The translations under genes were made by a program, and so were the position numbers. A stretch of 64,000 bases of DNA from Diphasiastrum complanatum (taxonomy: Eukaryota > Streptophyta > Lycopodiopsida > Lycopodiales > Lycopodiaceae). Each line of letters starts with the position of its first letter. Positions within the stretch are counted from its first letter, which is position 1. The notes beneath the pieces are model-generated. The model had not been told where the DNA came from, made no database searches, and was given only the letters and a program-made list of their open reading frames with translations. The DNA is taken from NCBI GenBank assembly GCA_029204225.1, contig CM055095.1:71358117-71422116 (forward strand), read 5' to 3'. This document shows positions 1-13,282 of this stretch, piece after piece.

Positions 1-38
1 TCTGCATACTGCACTAGATTCTATCGGGAATTTCAACT

Positions 39-50
39 TGGTATCAGAGC
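39..50 (+). other. Primer binding site, initiator-Met tRNA type (LARD A)
   Basis: TGGTATCAGAGC is complementary to the 3' end of plant initiator-Met tRNA. It lies 3 bases after the LTR end, as in copy B at 35028-35039. Confidence 0.8.
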
Positions 51-3000
51 GTCGGGGTGTTGCAGGTATGCATGATCCGGTGGAGCTATGGGATAACGTC
101 TTTCACCAAGAGAAATAGCACTCCAAAGGCTCTCAGGAGAGAGGACTCCCATACGGGGGGTATAGGCAATCCGGATGGCTGGAGACAGCAAAGATCCTTC
201 GATCGGAGCTATCGTCGTAGGTGGATTCCGGGGAGAATTCTCGGAGAAACTTTCAATTTTGGTGATTTCGGGGAAATCATCGGTGTTGGCTTCATGAATT
301 ATTGTGTGACAGTCGTTTGGCGCAACGGGGCTTGCAGAGGTTTTGCAAAAAGCAGTGACATAGAGCCATAGCAATTTGCAGGGTCAGATTGGGTGGAAAA
401 TTGAGAAAATTTCAAAAATTTCCAGGTTCGTGGGGTATTGACGGATTTATGAAAAAATTGGCTTGTTTGCAGTCAATATCACACCAATCAGAAAGCCGTA
501 AATTGCATCAGATGCCTTGAGGTAGGGCGACCTCAGTGGGCTAGGCAACTGCAAGAGGAATATCAGGGAAAGCCTGAATGAAGCCTAATAAATCCTTCTA
601 TTCTTTGAAACTAGGGTTTATAGTAGGAATATGACGGATCTTTCTTGGTAGGAGATCATTTTTGAAGCTATAAAGGCATACAACTAGGCGCATGGTGCTG
701 CCAAGGAGTGGCTAAGAGGCCATGGTCAGCCATTGAGTAATAAAACAACAATCCATCTCTGAAGCTATGGAAGAAAAACTCATCTAGGGTTTACAGTCAA
801 GAACTTGATCTTTCTCTGTAGAAGATGAATCGTTGAGCTGTAAAATGCTGGAATTGGGCGCCCTGGTGAGATCAGCTAGATTGGAGATGGCCGTGGATGG
901 CCGCGATCTGCAGAAGGAGCTGGAGATCAATTGGAGAGGGCTGCCATAGCTTGCTGCGAAGGAGAATGAAAGCATCAAGAAGTAAGAAGGAGAGGACGAG
1001 TCGAGGAATTTGCACGTGGCCAGCTTGAATTAATCAACGGTGTTCCAAAGTGGTCCGTGCCTGCAGGAGTCTCAATTAGTGCGTGCCGATGAGTGTGGCC
1101 ATCCGATCAAAATAAAATTGAATCAATGGTTCGAATCTAAGGAAACGTGGACCGTTGGATTTAGCAGGACCGTCAGAGATGGGTGAATTGGTCTGAAGGG
1201 CAGAAGTGCCTTGCACTTCCTTAAAAAATCTTCACATGAAATGCAAGAACGGACCTGAAGGGCAGAAATGCCATTTCTTCATTAAAAAATTTCAGAATGA
1301 AAATACAGTTCATTTTGCAAGGGCAAATGGCAAAGGGGCTAACTATAGCTAGAGGGCACCTTTTTTGGCCATCCTTGGGCCAAAATGATCCCTAAAACTG
1401 GCTGCTCAGAGCCAACGGACAGAGCAACATAACAGACACAAAAAAAGGGGTTTTGGGGTGTTTTCATTACCATTCTATCGAGCGGATTGCGGGTGACCTA
1501 GTGATGGGCTACATTTGCTATTTGGGTATCGTAGGGCCAAATTTAGGGCTATTTTTGGCTGGTAAAACCTGCTACAGGGTAGTACAATGAGGCATTATTT
1601 CTTCGAAATCATTATTACTTACTCTTGACAGGGTAATAGGGTGTTTGGAAGCGGTAAATGCAGTATGGGAGCAAATGGTAGCGAAATTGTGTGGAGAAAG
1701 CTAGTATTGGCGACGGAAGACCAGTTTGGTGACATGACTACTCATCATTGACAACAATTTTGAGAGGGCAAGCAATCACAAGTGAGAGGTAGGCATGGTA
1801 TGCTGATTACAGGTGAAAAATTCTTGTGATCAGGTTCAACTTTTGGGGTTCGAACCAACCAACGTCAAGTGGCGCTTTGGGGGAAAGCTCTCACAGGTAT
1901 GATCGGCAATGGCATTGTCGAGTCAAGTGATAGCTGCATTGACACATGCATTTGTAGCTTGGAAATTTCTCATTTGGAGGGAAAAATGGGCTAGCTTGGA
2001 GGTACACACATTTTGGCGGTTTCAGGTGATGGAAGTGCGAGGTGGTGCTAGTTGAAAGCCATTGGAGAATATAGCAGACTTGCATTGGATGAGCTGTGTG
2101 TGGGACACATGGAGGATGAAGAATGGATCAATAATCACACTTTGGATGCTCTTGGCGAGTGGTGAGTGTGATGATTTTGCGGTTTTGCAGTCGGTAAGTC
2201 AATTTTGATCAGCCATTGTAGCTGTGGAGCAGTGTATCAGGTTTGTCATCGAGGAGATACACTTCAACTGCCAGTTTGGATAAGTCAATTCAATTTCTCA
2301 TATCAGGATTGCATCAGGGATGCAGATTCCAGTGATGGCAAGGTGCAGATCATTTGGTTTGGGCCATGGAAGATCTCACAGGTTCACTTGGAGGGATATT
2401 GGCATGTCACGTCATGTGAGGGACTTGATGGTGGCTTTGGAGTTCACATCTCAATGTATTCTCATGGAGTGGTTTGGAACCATTTACAGGAGTAGCTTGG
2501 GAGAATACAGGTGGGCACTACAGGGTAGATGCTCAGATCTTTGTGATCAGGGATGGCATTGGAATACCTGGTAGGGATAGCACTGCAGGATGACATAGGA
2601 TGATCATCAGGGGGCAGCTATTTCATATTGGACTTGAGTCATTATCATGGACAAGACTTACAAGTGCGATTCATAATGAAATTAGAAAGCTGCAAATGAG
2701 TAAAGCGTGAAGCTTTGGGAGCCAGCTCTAGGTTGGAGAGCTGATGGAGATCGCACGGGGTGTGATTGGAGGGCAAACACTATGATGAGTGTCTTGCTAG
2801 CGATCTACTACAAGGGACACTGATGGCGAGGACTTCATGGTGTGCTCATTTGGGAGTACAAGTTGGCATTACAGCAGGGGGCCAGTCATTGGACATTGGC
2901 ATCAATGGGGAGACATCTACCATCACGGGCGTGGATAAGCTATCTATAGCTTTCATGCATTTGGCTGTATATGTAGGAGTCTAGGCTTGGCACAGGTGTT

Positions 3001-5020
3001 GGAATTTCCATGGTGCAGATTCTCAAGTGGTGAGATCATGGGGAAGCCTAGAGAAAGTCACTCAGAGCCATATACCTCAGTATGATCAGAAAGACAATAG
3101 TTTCGGGATCCCATGAGCGGCGACTCAGGGATATGCTTGCGATGGCATGGTGTCGGGTGGCACATAGCCAGGGAGAGCGAGCATATGCTAGGAGCCAGGT
3201 GGAGAAGGTGATGCTTTGGAGTTCGGCTTGTCTAGCATGATGGTGACCAGGATCGGAGACATCAAGTGAGCATAGTATGTAGATGACGAGTCCATTGGGG
3301 TGGCACTCAGGGAGATGCTACAGTTGCTCAGATATGATATGTCATTTGATGTATGGACAATGTTCTTCAGCTGGTGCATCATGTGGTGACCTAGGGACGA
3401 GTCATGTCTACTTGGAGGTAGGTGGCATGGAGTGTACCTGTGGTGGTACATATCCTGAGAGCATGGAGAGCATTACGGGGTGATGTGGATCCAGCATGCC
3501 CATGATTGTGAGCCGACAGAGATGGAGATGGTTGCTCAGGGAGTGACAGTTGATACTTTGGCGAGTGATCAGGTGAGCTGCATGGTTATATGCACAATGA
3601 TCTCCAGGTTGGCGTCACATGTTGTGTCTATCCATCATTATTTGGTAAGCATGATGCAGTTTTTGGTTAGATCCAGTTGGAGTCTAGTTGCAATACAGGT
3701 GGATAGATTCTTGGGGAGCTATCAGCAAGTAATGGATACTTGGTGATCAGATGATACTGGAGGGTATAGGGTTTTGGAGCTATCCTACCTAATATGTTAT
3801 GGATCGTGGGTGAGTTATTCATCACGATAGTGGATCTAGTTTGCATTTGTTTTGGCTTGGACGCTATGATGGATACATTTGGGAGATAGGCTCCTTGGTG
3901 GGAGGCCTATATATTGGTCAAATCAGAATTGGCAACGTCAAGTATGGGAAAGTTGAACCTACATGGGATGTAGGACAGGCAGATCATCATCAGTATCTCT
4001 AGGAGGTGGGCGAGCTACTCAGGTATAGCCTATGGTGAGGTTTGTGTACATTCATTCATTGAGTCCTTGGTAGAATCTTGTGCTTGGAGCATGGGGAATG
4101 GATGGGGATCAGCTTTCATGACTTATTGGACAGGATGTCAGGGCAAAGCGGCTTGGAGCATAGCTTTGTTTGGGAGATACATCAAAGATGAGGCTTGGAG
4201 CACTCATTGATTCAAGATGGTTGATCTTGGATGATGTATGAGGACATCTATGTGATATGCTTGGACGTGAGAGCATCTTGGTATAGGTGCAGGCCATGGT
4301 TGAGGACCTGATTTGGTGACCAGTGGTGTAGCAGCGGATCTACAGGTGGCACAGGTGTTGGTACGACATGATACCACTTATGGGCAGGCCTTGGTCATGT
4401 ATTTGATGTTTTATCATTCGTGTTGGTCTGCATGAGTGTGTGTGGGCTTGCATGTTACCTTGTCACGGGAGTCTAGACCTGAGTCGGAGTTTTATGTGGT
4501 TGTGCATTTGCTACAATAAAACAAAGTAGTCATTTTATGCTCATTGACTTGTCATTGTCTACTAGCTATCTATTTGGTGACTACTAGCTATCTATTTGGT
4601 GAGGGTGCAATCTTATGGTGGCAGTAAGATTTCCTCAGGTTGAGCCTCAGTCGCTTGTTTATGTCAGTCTTATATGTTCGTACTTGTAAGTGCTTGATAG
4701 GATGTCAGCCTAGCTAGATGGAGGATGTAAGTCTCATGGTGGCAGTGGGATTTTCTCAGTTTGAGCCATGTCGCTTATGTGGTCCACTTGTGTTCAAGTC
4801 GGATTGGAGACGAGTCAGTTGGTCGAGAGTATGGTAGACTCTCTGTATGAGCATTATGTTTGCATGATACTTTGTGAGTCAAACCTGGTGGTTTGTTGGT
4901 GTACTTGAGTGTGAGTCAAGTACAGAGTAGCATGACATGCATAATATCTTTTGGACACTCCAGACATTGCTACAAATTATTGTTTTTCACTCTTATCACA
5001 TTTGAGCTTAAGGGAGAGAG

Positions 5021-5485
5021 TTAGAATCAGTTTTGATCTGATTCATTAGTATAAGCTCTAAATGTGATGATGTAATTATTGTACAGTTTATTTGGTTTAC
5101 TATATATGGTTGTGATCGGGACGTGACCTATTAGGATATATTGATAGGGCACTAATCCCGTATCCGGCTACTTGGGTTAGTCGAGTAGCCACACATAGGA
5201 AGAATTAGCCTATACAGAGTTATTTACAGTATTTGCTATACTTGGGGGCATGTTCCAAGCTTGTCGGTCGAATTTGGCCATATTGGGCCCGACCTTAGTT
5301 TGACAGGTGGTAGGCCAATTTTAGGACACCTGCCTTTTCATGTAGTTTGTGAATTCTCTATATGTACAATATTTCTTTGTAATCTAATAACTTATGTTGT
5401 GCCATCTATGAGAGCTTGTGAGGAGTGGCTATGGTGATTGTGTGATGTAATTTGCATACTGCACTAGATTCTATCAGAATTTCAA
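5021..5485 (+). repeat. 3' LTR of LARD A
   Basis: This 465-bp stretch is closely similar to the LTRs at 34560-35025 and 38604-39072. It is preceded by the purine tract AAGGGAGAGAG. The ends are TTAGAA...TTTCAA rather than TG...CA, and they are imperfect inverted repeats of each other. Confidence 0.82.
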
Positions 5486-5539
5486 TCGGTACTGGATCCA
5501 TTACTGGTTCTTTCTGCTTCTGTGCTCTGGTGACCACCA

Positions 5540-6961
5540 TCAAGGGTGCGCTTGGTTATTCTGAACTACTAGTCTTTGCTTGATTGTTATCAAATTTACA
5601 GGTGCTGTAGCTGGTGGTGGCTTCGGTCTTATTGGACAGTCTTTATAACAATGCCCGTAACCACAGTCACGACAGAATGGTACAAATTTTTCTTTATTTG
5701 GACATTCCGCAACTCTACGATTTTCTCCACATGCAAAGCATCCGAGTGGTGCTCTGGTCCAATTTCTGGAGGCTTGTTGTTGAGCAGCAACATAAATGGT
5801 ATATTGTTCTAAAGATCCACCTGAAGATCCACTTGCTTGATTATTTCCATAGTTCCATTGCTCAACATTTCCGTAAGGTTCTAGTTCCATCAACTTGGAT
5901 GGAGGAGCGGAGTGCTTTGGTGGGGCAGGTAAAGGTAAACGTTCCGGGTATCCAAGAGTAGATTGTCGTAGTCTTACTGCTGGATTACCTCCATACTATG
6001 GTTCTCCATATCCTATCTAGGCATACCATTGTTGAATTATCCGAGGTTTGAAGTTGCAAAAAACAGTCTCATGATCCGGTGAATTACGCAGATGGCAAAC
6101 ACTGATTTCCATTCTTTTTCTCAATTGAGGACACTCGTTCACTGTGTGATTTCCTGTACAAATATAGCACCAAACATTTTCCCTGGTAGGAAAAGTCTTT
6201 GCAAGCTTTTCAGGTTTCTTGTTTGCTTCCCCGTGGAAATTTTCCAATGCTTTGATCTTCTCATCAAATTGCAACTGCAACTTTTCCATCTGATTCTGAT
6301 GGTTCTTCCCAAGTTTCTCGAACTCATTGAGCATCATTTCTACAGTAGCATTGGCATTCGTTGATGCAATAGTGGTGGATGTCGTAGTAGTCTGCCCTGC
6401 TGTATAAGGCAACATACTGATATTTGGCTCCTCATCTGAATCTTCATCATCCTCCCGAATTGCATCGTCTGCAGCATTTTGCAAGAGTGCATACTCATTA
6501 TGGCATTTCAACTCACGTCTGATCCGTTTAGGTAGACCTAGCAAAAACCACATAATCATGGCATTTTTGTTAATCAGCTCAGGTTCGCATTCAGATCTAA
6601 GACGTTTTACCCGTTCAATATAATCTTGAACCATTTCCCGCTTTCCCATTTTAATTTTACTTAAAAGTAGGAAAGGGTCTTCCATAAACTTTCGTGGTTT
6701 GAACCGTGTGATCAGGGCTCGCTTAACAACCTCCCAATCTGTACGCTCAGTTTCATCTTGATTATAGTACCAATCTTGTGTTGCGTCTGTTAAGGCCATA
6801 GGAAACAGCTTAAGTTTATCTTGAGGATAAATCTCACAATAGACTTCATAGGATTCAGCATAGATCTGAAGAAATCTAACTGGATCTATTAATCCATTAT
6901 ATTTGGGTAGATCCAATCGGTGTGGTCTTCTGACAATAATTTTAGGAGCAGCAATCTTCAC
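5540..6961 (-). pseudogene. gag: Gag polyprotein of Ty3/Gypsy element (frameshifted, truncated)
   Basis: An open frame of 314 codons runs from 6961 to 6017; a second frame (5893 to 5540) continues the protein after a stop and shift near 6017. The first part has a retrotransposon Gag domain (about residues 40-135, with LPKYNG, DWYYN and VKRALITRFKP near the expected places), then an acidic linker and a likely coiled coil rich in Q, K and E. A zinc knuckle CYICTGNHTVNEC follows at about residue 265, and a damaged one (CHLRNSPDHETVFC, second Cys replaced by Arg). The second part has CFACGENRRVAEC (His replaced by Arg) and CRDCGYGHCYKDC. Three knuckles use C-X2-C-X3-H-X4-C spacing, one residue shorter than the usual retroviral form. 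Gag would package the element RNA. It is inactive because of the shift and truncation. Confidence 0.85.
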
Positions 6962-8113
6962 AAATTTAGATCAAATAGATAATGAGATTGGCTCTAGATT
7001 TTTCAAAAAACTTTCTCAGATTAGATCTACTAGATCTATTCCACTTTTCAAGAATCTGATTCTAAACTTTTCGAAATTCGATCAATCAATACTTCTCAAA
7101 AATGATAAATCTCTCAGAATCCAAATCAGAACATATCAGATTTGATCCAACTAAAAATAGGACTGGCGAAGGTTGTCTCGGTGAAGGTTCATCAGTGCTA
7201 TTTTAGGAGAAAAAAAAGCCTCTCTGAACACTTTTCAGGCAATTTCTAGTAAAATAACCTTCGTCGACCTCTCAGGTGCAAGATCTGACACATATACAAC
7301 TATGAAAAATTGGGCGAAGGTTTTTGACACAAGAAATTATAGTTTTTGTAGTCTGGCGAGGGTAAAATTCAAGAATTTATGTGATCTGATCAAGAAGAAT
7401 CTTCGCCGAACTCAAAATAGTATCTTACTATATATAAAATGTTCTGGAATCTCGACGAAGGTTCTGGCAAAGGTTCAAGAGTGATACTAGTATTTTTGCA
7501 AAAAAGTGACTTTTTGGGGAAAAAAAAAATATGACAATATGACAACTAATCCTCTGAAAACCTTTCTATTTTTGGTATTATTCTTCTCCGACCTGGCAGT
7601 AGATAGATCTGAATCACACCTAAGCACAGTGAATCGGGTGAAGGTTCTTTTTATGTATTTTTAGGGTTTTGGCAATTTTTTGGTGTTTTTTGATGGTTTT
7701 TTTTATGTTTCTGAAAATCTGCTGGGAATTAATCTTTGCCGTTCAAACTGAAGGTTTTGTAAACAAAACCAAAGGTGTCTGCAACTCGGCGAAGGATTCC
7801 TAAAAGAGGGTAAAAAGTTATCAGCTCTGATGATGCTTTTTGTCTCTTTTTTGACCAATCTGGCAGATTTGACCGATTTTTGTTATTTTCTCTGAGATCT
7901 CATATTCAAATGGATCTTAAGATTGGTGATCTGAATGGTTTTTTCTGTTATTAGTCAGATTAGATTTCAAACAAGCCAATCCACTCAAATCAAGCAAAGT
8001 CAATCCCAAACTAACCCTAAAATGCAGATCTAACACTATTCATGCCACGACAAGATGTGTAGTGCAAGCTAACCATCCAACAATCATGCTGTAAACTGAA
8101 AAATTGGCGTAGC

Positions 8114-8131
8114 TCCCCGGCAACGGCACCA
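8114..8131 (-). other. Primer binding site, tRNA-Asp type
   Basis: On the minus strand this reads TGGTGCCGTTGCCGGGGA, close to the complement of the 3' end of plant tRNA-Asp. It directly follows the LTR end. Confidence 0.75.
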
Positions 8132-8905
8132 AAATTGTAGTGGGTTTCTTTCCTTGCCTAACTTGAATCCAAGATCTAGTCAATCTAGCATAAAAAAGAT
8201 GGAGTTAGTTGTCATGCGTAGGTTTGTTCCCATGAGAGCGATAGTTTAGTTCAGATTTCAACATGAATGGAGGATTCACATCTATCTCTACATCCATTAA
8301 CCCTACTCTTTAACACTACACATCCCTTAACACTTACAATCCCTTAACACTACACATCCACAACAGAGATAGCTTACTCTTTCTCTCTCTCCCTTCCTCT
8401 CTCATAAAAAGTACAATAACATACAATCTCAATAACACTCAGATCCAACAATTAGAAAAATCCAAATAAGCATGAGAGATGGAGGAAAAGTGATAGAGAG
8501 CAAGGACATTCATTAATCCATTTCTAAAGAGAACCAATCTACTTTATTGAAATGAGGAAATGAACATGAGGAGCAACTCAAGTTGGTCCCTTCTTATAGT
8601 AGAGAGGAGGACCCTGGCCTCTGAATTCTATTGGTCCCGTCTTGCCTCTCTTTTTATTCAAATTTAAAAAATTGTGGGAACCATCAAAATTGGAGGAAAA
8701 CCCAACTTTATTCACTAACTTGACATTTAGGCCCCGCGACATTAAAAGACCCGCAAAAAGGCCTAAAGTCCTTTTATTAGCTTTCAACTAATCAATCAAA
8801 TAAATGTGTGATCATCAGGTTGGACTTACACACGCAGAGTGCCAAATCCCTCTCACTTATTAACTAGGGTTAGGGTTGTCTTGAGATCCGCAAACCCTCC
8901 AACAA
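8132..8905 (-). repeat. 5' LTR of the Ty3/Gypsy element
   Basis: The 3' end is set by the primer site at 8131 (LTR end ...CTACA). The 5' end is placed at TGTTGGAGGG near 8905, which is less sure because no second LTR is present for comparison. Confidence 0.55.
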
Positions 8906-9124
8906 TGAATAACAACTGTCGTTCGGTTATGACACCTGTGTTCCTCACTGAACTAACTTGAGCGGTTTTGTTTTGTGGAATGGTGGCAGGTATCAGCTGG
9001 ACCTCTTGAAAGTGGTTATGCTTTATGGTGCTTTTGAGTACCGTATTTTACTTTTCAGTTGTACTTTACCTTGTTGGATTATGAATAAAGGCTTTAAAGA
9101 GCTTCAGTCTTGCTTTGTCAAGAG

Positions 9125-9209
<85 letters not shown>

Positions 9210-9540
9210 ATGCTTATACATGAGTTCTCTTGGGTTCATCTATCCATTGGTGCACTATCTTGATGATATCTTGCAATCTTGTGTGTAGAATGCTCATATT
9301 TTTCTATTTTTGAATCCACACGTGGGAAGTATAGTAGGGTACTGTTATTGTATGGAAAACAACTTCATTTTATCATATATTTGATGTTTGATCAAGTTCT
9401 TATTGATTTTGTATCTCTTTCATTGAGTAGATGCTGATTTTTCTACATTGACAATGTTGTAGATTATGTTGACTTTGTAACCAAAGATCAAGGGACCCAT
9501 TTTGGATCTTAATGATCTGAAATTCTTCATAGGTGTTACA
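8906..9540. other. Unassigned stretch with a long (CT)n array
   Basis: I see no gene here. The only structure is an almost pure CT array of about 80 bp at 9128-9207. The serine-leucine reading frame across it is a low-complexity artefact. Confidence 0.6.
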
Positions 9541-9983
9541 TAACTTGAAGTCTATAGAGTGCATCATGGGGTGGTGTGGATCTAGTATGCCTATGGTTGT
9601 GAGCCAACATGGATGGAGATGGTTACACAAGAAGTGATAGTTGATGCTTTGGTGAGTACTTAGGTGAGTTGCATGGTCATATGCAGAAGTTGGCGATCTC
9701 TAGTTTGACATCATGTGTTGTTGTTTTATCCATAATTCTTTGATAAGTAGGATGCAACTTGTTTGGTTAGATCCAATTGGAGTCTAATTGCACCATAGGT
9801 GGACAGATTCTTGGGGTGATATCAGTGGGTAAGGGATAGTTGATGGGGATCAGATGGTATAGGGTGCATGATTCTGATGGAGCTATCCTACCTAATATGC
9901 TATGCATCGTGTGATTCATGGGTGAGTCGATCATCATGATTGGATCTAGTTTGCATTTGCTTTGGTTTGGATGACATGATGAA
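9541..9983 (+). repeat. LARD internal fragment, copy C
   Basis: This is collinear with LARD A (about 3465-3870) and LARD B (about 37190-37590). It shares the runs around GTGGATC(C)AG-ATGCC, GGATGCAACTTG, and TTTGCATTTGCTTTGG. It is more diverged than A is from B, and has no LTR at either edge. Confidence 0.75.
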
Positions 9984-10315
9984 TATGCATTTTTTGGTGT
10001 TTTTCACCAAAAATGCAAAATATTGAATCAAGCAAAATCTACATGCAAAAGCTAGAATCTAGATATCTCATATGTAATAGAATGTACCATCCACAATCAT
10101 GAGCAATTTTTGTCTCCACATTCCAGTAAGTGATTTCAAAAATCAGCCATCCACAAGTGATTTGACCTAAAATGATGATTGGACCACAAAGATCCACTTT
10201 CTATACTTGAAAATGCAAGATTTGATCTAGCGACACCTCCGATCCACATAGAATTTATGGCGCCCTCAAAGTCACATCTAGATTTGGCATAACTACCAAC
10301 TTTGGCCTGCAACCT

Positions 10316-10935
10316 GCTCTGATACCATGTGAGAATTACAGATCCAAAACTCAACCAATGGATCTTAGATCTAGATTTAGTTACAAGATAGAATTCATCA
10401 AGATTAGCATGCTAGAATGGCATAAACCACTAATATTTGATCATGAACATGAAAATACAATATGGTACTGTCCCTGTCCATACAATAGTAGTAGAAGGTT
10501 GTCCTTCACACATGTGGAACCTATTAAAATTAACATTCTACACAAAGAAAACCAAGATATGAAGAGATAAGCACATGAGATGGACATAGAAACTTAAGAG
10601 ATGAATTATCCATATAAAATGAGAATACAATGATATAGTTTCCACCATGTTACTACTATTTATAGCTACCAAAATGTAATTCGGCCAATTTTCCTAAACT
10701 TGCCCTAAATGGTAATTTCTTGGTAAGTCACCAATAACCTAGTAATTCTAGTCTAGATGCAATGTATCAAATTTAGCCAATTAGAATGGGTCCAAACTCG
10801 ACCTCATCCACTTATCTACTTGCCAAAAATAGTACAAACACTATTTAGGCCCTTATTGACAAATATAAAACTATCTCTAAGTGAGATTTCAAGTTGGCCT
10901 CCAAAAATGCCAATAAACCAACAAATTAGTTGACA
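10316..10935 (-). mobile_element. LTR and primer site of another retrotransposon
   Basis: Read on the minus strand, TGGTATCAGAGC at 10327 to 10316 is an initiator-Met tRNA primer site. It abuts an LTR end (...TTCTCACA) at 10328. A TATA-like TATAAATAG lies inside the LTR (minus strand, near 10660). The LTR start TGTCAACTAA near 10935 is a guess. The internal side (below 10316, to about 9990) may be the start of a leader or gag, but codes for nothing clear. Confidence 0.5.
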
Positions 10936-12983
10936 ATTTTTCACAGGGTGGTGGGTGGTGCCTGCGCCCTGTAGCGCACCCACCGCTCTCTAGTTTTTCA
11001 TCCACTAACTATGTATATGACAAGTTTGCAAGGAGAAGGCAATAGGTGATTTTTTCTTGCAAGTTGCCGATTTTATCAACATACTAACCACACCTAAATC
11101 TCCAAGAAAGTCAGAATTAGAAGCTTTTGATAGCAGGGCAACCTTGCCCACTATGCTATCTTCTAAAACATCTTATTAAATGTCTTGTTTAGTCCTAGTT
11201 TGACTTGCTTTCTTGTGGTCTTCAGTTTGTTCATTCACAACCCAAAAGCACACAATACTACTACCAAGAATCCTATACTACATTTTGCTTAATACTATGT
11301 TGGTTTCTCCTTTCTTTTATCCACTTTTACAATTATGCAAAACAAGTTAAATGAAGATGCCATACTAAATTTTTTTTCAAGCCTTTCAACAAAAGATATT
11401 TTTACTTATATTATGCTTATACTTGAGGCTTCAAACATAACAGTATCATCATACCATACTACTAGAAACCAGTTTGCAGCCTCTATAAGTTTTGAGCAAA
11501 AGGTAAAAAAATTTCACTCACATACCACAAACAAACAGCCAATAAAATGGGCTTAAAATAGTGAAACTGTATTCTTTTGAAAAAGAAACAAGCTAAGCGA
11601 AAAACTCAGCATAACAGACTACTCACACCTATCAAGAACCATCAAGTTTCCTTGCCTATCAAGTACTCAAATCTAGAAGCAAAATTTTAGCCTTAAGCCA
11701 AGGGCAAAAACCTCTTTTAAGGGCTGAAATTGTGCCTACTAGTAGTGCAACGTGACACCTCACTGAACACATCAACATCCTAACTGGGCCACCTCATCCA
11801 CTTCTCCTATGAGCCACTACTAGACTTAAACAATCACCATCTTGAGTTTTAGGCCTCCACCCATTAATTATGACTTTCATTCCATGAAGGCCCCAACTCC
11901 TCATGATCATAATTAATTTACATGTCGAGGTAGGCCTACTGACCTCTTTATGGGATAATAATCCGAGATCAGTCCAAACATGGGTATGACAAACAATGCC
12001 CAAACAGCCACATGGATGGCAGTTGGGGTTCATGCAATCCTACAACAATTGACTGGAACTCCTCATGCAACAATATCCACATGCATGTAGCATGAATGGT
12101 GAGTGTCAATTAGAACTGCCACCTATCGCACGCAACCCCACATTGGGCTAGGAGGGGCATTCTATAAGAGAATGCATTGGCTGGCTGGTAAGGACTAGCT
12201 TTGTCTTTTTTGTGATTATGCTATTTCTAACACTATTGGGTTTGTCTCAATTTATGATATTTTAACATGACCTTCATTTTGGTATAATGCACTTAGTTTA
12301 ATGTGGCAAAACCTGAGCTCTAGAGTTGGCCAGCTTGGCTCCCTCGACAAATGGCACTTTGGTTGAGAGTAGTGTTAGGTGGTTTCCACATATTTAAAAT
12401 ACCTGTAGATTCAAAGTATTGCTTCTTTTTTTAAACCAATAAAAGCCCGATTACAAATATATAATATCTTACAAATATATCTTGGCAGCTCTCAATTTGC
12501 CAGTGATTACTCTATCAAGAAATGTCATGTCCTTCATAAAGTTGTCAACATATATTAATTTGGTAAATAATAATAGCAATTATACATGTTTAAGATTCAC
12601 ACTCAAACAACTTAAAAAAGATCACTTATTCAAAATTGCAAATAAAATTTTTGTTGCACACAACTTACTTGTTGACCCATCAATTGTCTGATATAAATCA
12701 CTAACTAAAATAGAACCAGTAATAGGTAATGCAGGAAGCTTTGAAGCAGCAAAGATTAATTGTCGTAATTATATTAATTATATTATCATCAATTGTCCTG
12801 TTAAGTGGCAAGTTATTAGTTACTCCCCTCCACAAGCTTATAAGAAAAATTTGATTTTTAGATTCTCTGTAAGGTCAATCAATACTAGGGTATATGAAAT
12901 TGTGAAGTTCTCAACTTTCGGCTAGAGCTTCTAGGGACCAGATGGTTCTTAATCAAGACTAGTTCCTACAAAAGCCCATACCC
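10936..12983. other. Unassigned AT-rich stretch upstream of adenylate kinase
   Basis: No gene, RNA gene or repeat is recognisable. Reading frames are short (under 80 codons), lack family resemblance and show no splice-supported extension. Confidence 0.5.
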
Positions 12984-13228
12984 ACCAATTCTACATAGAA
13001 GTGGGCTCTTAAATATTAGATATTTATTGGCTAAGGTGTTTGAAATCATGTTAATAACTTGGGTGAGAATGTACTTAAAAACTAGTAGTTCATTCTATAA
13101 TAATGGAAATGCAAAAAGCCAACCGCCGCCCATGGGGCCATGGTCAAATAAAAACACAAGCACGCATATTTCCACTTTTAAACAATGCTTTGAAATAGTC
13201 CTACAGAAACATACATACAAACAAACAC

Positions 13229-13232
<4 letters not shown>

Positions 13233-13282
<50 letters not shown>

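Larger units (their letters stand above)
1..5485 (+). mobile_element. LARD-like non-coding LTR retrotransposon, copy A (5' LTR cut by window edge)
   Basis: The window opens in the last bases of a 5' LTR. A primer site matching initiator-Met tRNA follows at 39-50 (TGGTATCAGAGC), then about 5 kb of internal sequence, a purine tract ending at 5020 and a 3' LTR at 5021-5485. No internal reading frame exceeds about 100 codons and none resembles gag, protease, RT or integrase, so this is a non-autonomous large retrotransposon derivative. The segments 1330-1890 and 2960-5020 match copy B (36100-36685 and 36685-38603). Copy A has about 1.07 kb (roughly 1893-2957) that B lacks, and the first 1.3 kb of the two are very different. 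The element appears to sit inside the minus-strand Gypsy element that starts at 5486, because the gag coding sequence stops at its edge. Confidence 0.8.
5486..8905 (-). mobile_element. Ty3/Gypsy retrotransposon, 5' half (LTR, primer site, leader, gag)
   Basis: Read on the minus strand, this holds a 5' LTR (about 8905 to 8132), a tRNA-Asp-like primer site (8131 to 8114), a leader of about 1.1 kb, and gag (6961 to 5540). The element is cut by LARD A at 5486, so protease, RT and integrase would lie before the window, if they survive. The tRNA-Asp primer and the Gag with several knuckles suggest an Athila/Tat-like lineage; this is inference from general knowledge. The leader is AT-rich and codes for nothing. 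Confidence 0.75.

Noticed and set aside
33-374. Paired frames of 104-113 codons on both strands near the window start
   Set aside because: They lie in LARD leader sequence, have no family resemblance, and mirror each other on opposite strands.
2205-3746. Several 70-96-codon frames in LARD A
   Set aside because: Homologous frames in LARD B are broken at different places, so there is no sign of coding constraint.
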